Positions 61,763-64,000 of a stretch of DNA of 64,000 bases are shown piece after piece. The position numbers were made by a program, and so were the translations under genes. The notes beneath the pieces are model-generated. The model was not told the origin of the DNA, did no database searches, and saw only the letters and a list, made by a program, of their open reading frames with translations. How positions within the stretch are numbered: the first letter of the stretch is position 1; every line of letters starts with the position of its first letter. The stretch lies in assembly GCF_028898945.1 (NCBI RefSeq), contig NZ_CP118607.1, positions 4,388,001 to 4,452,000 of the forward strand, written 5' to 3'. The stretch is from Pseudomonas sp. PSKL.D1. Its GTDB lineage: Bacteria > Pseudomonadota > Gammaproteobacteria > Pseudomonadales > Pseudomonadaceae.

Positions 61763-63037
61763 TTACAGGCGTTGGTCCTGGAAGCGGTAATAGGCGCCAA
61801 CCAGAGGGAGGAACCAGGGCGTGCCAAAGTGGCCGGGCACCGCAGGCCACTTGAGTGCGCGCCACGGGTTGGCGTGCGGCTTGCCGTCCATTACATCGGC
61901 CATCACCTGGCCCATGTGCACCGACATCTGCACCCCATGGCCGCTGTAGCCCATGGAGTAGAAAATGCCGTCGTGCTCACCTGCCCGTGGCAGGCGGTCG
62001 GAGGTCATGTCCACCAGCCCACCCCAGCAATAGTCGATGCGCACATTGGCCAGTTGCGGGAACAGCTGGGCCATGGCGGCCTGCAATACCTTGCCGCTCT
62101 TGGCATCGGAGCTGCTGTTGGACATGGCAAAACGCGCCCGGCCACCGAACAGCAAACGGTTGTCGGGGGTGACCCGGAAGTAGTTGCCGATCAGCCGGCT
62201 GGTCACGTACGAGCGTTGCTGGGTGAACAGTTGATCGATCAGCGTTTGTGGCAACACCTCGGTGGTCACCACGAAGCTGCCCACCGGCACGATGCGCCGG
62301 CGGTACCAGCCCGGCCCACCGTGTTGGCAAGCACCGGTTGCCAGCAAGATCTGCCGCGCCTGGATCTTCCCTTTGGACGTATCGACCTGGTAGCCGCCCC
62401 GGTTGGCTTTCCAGCCCTTTACCGCTGCGCCTTCATAGACTCGCGCGCCCTGGCGAACGGCCGCTTCAGCCAAGCCAACACCAAAACGCCCGACATGCAT
62501 TTGCACGCCATTGCGCTGCAGCAGGCCACCATGAAACGCCGACGAATCGACTTCGGCACGCACCTGGGCTGCGCTCAGCAACTCCACGTCAGCATCCACA
62601 TCACGCCGGATCAGCTCGCAAGTGCGGGCCATGCTGTCGAAGTGCTTGGCCTTGGCCGCCAGCTTGAGCTTGCCGTTGCGCACCAGGTCACAGGCAATGC
62701 CCTCGCGTTCCACCAGGGTCACCACACTCTGCACTGCGCTTTCGTACGCCTTGTAGTACTCGCGCGCCTGCTCTACACCCAGGCTTGCGCACAGCGCCGC
62801 ATAGTCCTGCGCCACACCGGTGTTGCACTGGCCACCATTGCGGCCAGAGGCTTCGCCGATGACCGCACCGGCCTCCAGCACGACCACGTTGGCACCCTTC
62901 AGCGCCAGGGAGCGCGCAGCCGAAAGGCCGGTAAAACCACCGCCAACCACGACCACATCAGCGCTACCTTCCACCGCCCCGTGTTGCGCGCCGTTGAAGG
63001 CGGGTGCGGTATCGAGCCAATAGGATTCACTGCGCAT
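61763..63037 (-). CDS. DAO-family FAD oxidoreductase (amine or amino-acid oxidase)
   Basis: A 424-residue flavoprotein, PuuB/OrdL group. Starts MRSESYWLDTAPAF and has the FAD motif ADVVVVGGGFTGLSAARSL near residues 26-44, then EASGRNGGQCNTGVAQDYA near 62-80. WGGLVDMTSDRLPRAGEHDG and SMGYSGHGVQMSVHMG are near the C-terminus. It likely oxidises a secondary amine or amino acid. ATG 63037 is chosen, with GGGGAATGAG upstream; a longer start adds eight residues. It precedes the solute-binding gene (105 bp gap) and follows the HAD gene (68 bp gap), so it seems part of the same unit. It is a separate enzyme from the three-subunit complex. Confidence 0.9.
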   Translation of the reverse strand: MRSESYWLDTAPAFNGAQHGAVEGSADVVVVGGGFTGLSAARSLALKGANVVVLEAGAVIGEASGRNGGQCNTGVAQDYAALCASLGVEQAREYYKAYESAVQSVVTLVEREGIACDLVRNGKLKLAAKAKHFDSMARTCELIRRDVDADVELLSAAQVRAEVDSSAFHGGLLQRNGVQMHVGRFGVGLAEAAVRQGARVYEGAAVKGWKANRGGYQVDTSKGKIQARQILLATGACQHGGPGWYRRRIVPVGSFVVTTEVLPQTLIDQLFTQQRSYVTSRLIGNYFRVTPDNRLLFGGRARFAMSNSSSDAKSGKVLQAAMAQLFPQLANVRIDYCWGGLVDMTSDRLPRAGEHDGIFYSMGYSGHGVQMSVHMGQVMADVMDGKPHANPWRALKWPAVPGHFGTPWFLPLVGAYYRFQDQRL

Positions 63038-63105
63038 CTCATTCCCCGTTTGCCTGCTCATGCTTGAGCGTTTTCAAAGGTGCCAGCGTTGACGGCTGCG
63101 CCGCC

Positions 63106-63774
63106 TTACAGGCCGACCAGCCCGGCCAGGCCGCCGATGTCCGGAATCTGGCGATAGCCGTAGAACTCGTTGGCCGGCACCTCGTGGCCACGGGCGACGA
63201 AAGCCTTGTTCTTGATCTTCATGTCATGGGCGGGGAACAGGTCGTAACGGAAGCTCGAAGACACGTGCAGGATGTCCTCCGGGCCGCAATTAAGGTTGTC
63301 GAGCATGAATTCGAATGCAGCCAGGCGCGGCTTGTAGGCCTTGGCCTGCTCGGCGGTAAACACCTTGTGGAACGGTGCGCCCAGTTTGTCGACGTTGGAC
63401 ATGATCTGGCTGTCGCTGGCATTGGAGAAAATCACCAGTGGGATCTTGTCGGCAATTTTGGACAGGCCTGCCGGTACATCGGCATGCGGGCCCCAGGTTG
63501 GCACGGCGTCGTAGTAGAGCTGGCCTTCGCCACGGTACTCGACGTTCCAGCGCTTGCAGGTACGGGCCAGTGCAACCTTGAGGATTTCGTCGTAGGGCAT
63601 CCAGTCGCCCTTGACCTGATCCAGGCGATACGCCGAGAAGTCCTTGACGAACTGATCCATCTGTTCGGCGGGTACGCGGTCGGCAAACAGCTCGCGCGTC
63701 ATGGTGCCCATGTGGAAGTTGGTCAGCGTGCCGTAGCAGTCGAAGGTAATGAATTTAGGTCGAAGAAAGCTCAT
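63106..63774 (-). CDS. Haloacid dehalogenase type II-like HAD hydrolase
   Basis: A 222-residue HAD protein of the L-2-haloacid dehalogenase (type II) family. Motif I is ITFDCYGTLTNF near residues 8-19 (Asp nucleophile). Motif II is VIFSNASDSQ near 112-121, motif III Lys is in AYKPRLAAFEF, and the motif IV region reads VSSSFRYDLFPAHDMK. The active site looks complete for ester formation, but family members also act on phosphate esters. ATG 63774 follows ACCGCACACC, a weak site. It is the first gene of the minus-strand locus in the window, and 226 bp of upstream sequence remain to the window end. Confidence 0.88.
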   Translation of the reverse strand: MSFLRPKFITFDCYGTLTNFHMGTMTRELFADRVPAEQMDQFVKDFSAYRLDQVKGDWMPYDEILKVALARTCKRWNVEYRGEGQLYYDAVPTWGPHADVPAGLSKIADKIPLVIFSNASDSQIMSNVDKLGAPFHKVFTAEQAKAYKPRLAAFEFMLDNLNCGPEDILHVSSSFRYDLFPAHDMKIKNKAFVARGHEVPANEFYGYRQIPDIGGLAGLVGL

Positions 63775-63928
63775 GGTGTGCGGTCCTGAAGTTCGTTGAG
63801 GTCAAGGCATGACGAGCATTCGCTCCGGTCGGGAGCTGTGATTGCAACCCTGCAACACAGATTCATTACACCACCGTGAAATCAGCAGATGGCGTTGAAA
63901 GCGCTGGCTGCTTGATAGAAACCACCGT

Positions 63929-63964
63929 TTTGCGGGGCGCTGTCAGCATTCTTTGCGGGGCGCT
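63929..63964. promoter_or_regulatory. Direct repeats TTTGCGGGGCGCT upstream of the 63.8-kb operon
   Basis: Two identical 13-bp direct repeats (63929-63941 and 63952-63964) with a 23-bp period, about 155-190 bp upstream of the HAD start. Regular spacing near two helical turns suggests an activator-binding site. The regulator is unidentified, and the region continues beyond the window. Confidence 0.4.
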
Positions 63965-64000
63965 CCGACGTTGGGCAAAGCCTGAAAACGTGCACATTCC

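Noticed and set aside
63775..63960. Possible sigma54 (-24/-12) promoter upstream of the HAD gene
   Set aside because: TGGTGT and TTGCA are present on the minus strand, but GG-to-GC spacing is 17 rather than 10 nt.

Overview
This window looks like the chromosome of a Pseudomonas putida-group bacterium. The DNA is GC-rich with dense, mostly co-directional genes. It carries many copies of the P. putida-type REP palindrome (core: gtaggagcgg, then a stem, then ccgcg). XenA, the 4-hydroxyproline epimerase, GabP, the EptA-type transferase and malate:quinone oxidoreductase all read as typical P. putida proteins. I see no rRNA, tRNA, prophage, insertion sequence, CRISPR array or plasmid function. The content is core housekeeping plus accessory catabolism. 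Identifications come from reading motifs and recalled family members, not from database searches.

Layout. 0-5.5 kb: YafJ-type amidotransferase (cut by the window edge), a membrane protein, oligopeptidase B, a lone cyclic-nucleotide-binding protein, a Pro-rich secreted peptide, YajD nuclease and a TrmH-like methyltransferase. 5.5-13.4 kb: a minus-strand catabolic operon (GntR, FAD amine oxidoreductase, MFS, DapA-family lyase, PuuC-like aldehyde dehydrogenase), then a GabP-like permease. 13.5-21 kb: DUF2892 protein, a degenerate M61-like protein, YcgN, nitroreductase, the rnd-ycgL-dehydrogenase operon, an EptA-like transferase and a YdcH-like protein. 21-23 kb: sulfur amino-acid PLP lyase with a divergent DecR-like regulator. 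23-29 kb: molybdenum-related block (YdeP-type oxidoreductase, moaA, bestrophin, moaB, LysR). 29-36.7 kb: complete trans-4-hydroxyproline pathway with a PAS-AraC regulator and permease. 36.7-41 kb: xenA/ArsR, mqo, LysE exporter. 41-46.6 kb: DmlR/DmlA, OprD-type porin, DUF1624 membrane protein and DUF4198 protein. 46.9-50.7 kb: Lrp, HAD, GABA aminotransferase and a GhrA-like reductase. 50.7-63.8 kb: a long minus-strand catabolic locus (SSADH, ArgE-like deacylase, three-subunit opine/amino-acid dehydrogenase, dipeptide-type ABC transporter, DAO oxidase, type II HAD).

How the genes work together. The hydroxyproline genes form a textbook route: uptake, C2 epimerisation, oxidation of D-hydroxyproline, deamination to alpha-ketoglutarate semialdehyde, and oxidation to alpha-ketoglutarate. 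The 5.5-11.6 kb operon repeats the same enzyme logic (FAD oxidase, DapA-type lyase, aldehyde dehydrogenase) with a different transporter and regulator, so it may handle a different amine or amino acid. The 50.7-63.8 kb locus has the parts needed to import an N-substituted amino acid or opine, oxidise it, deacylate it, and pass a GABA/succinate-semialdehyde-type product to central metabolism. It is the best candidate here for an undescribed pathway. REP elements sit at 12 loci, all between 3.4 and 41.1 kb; none was seen in the last 23 kb.
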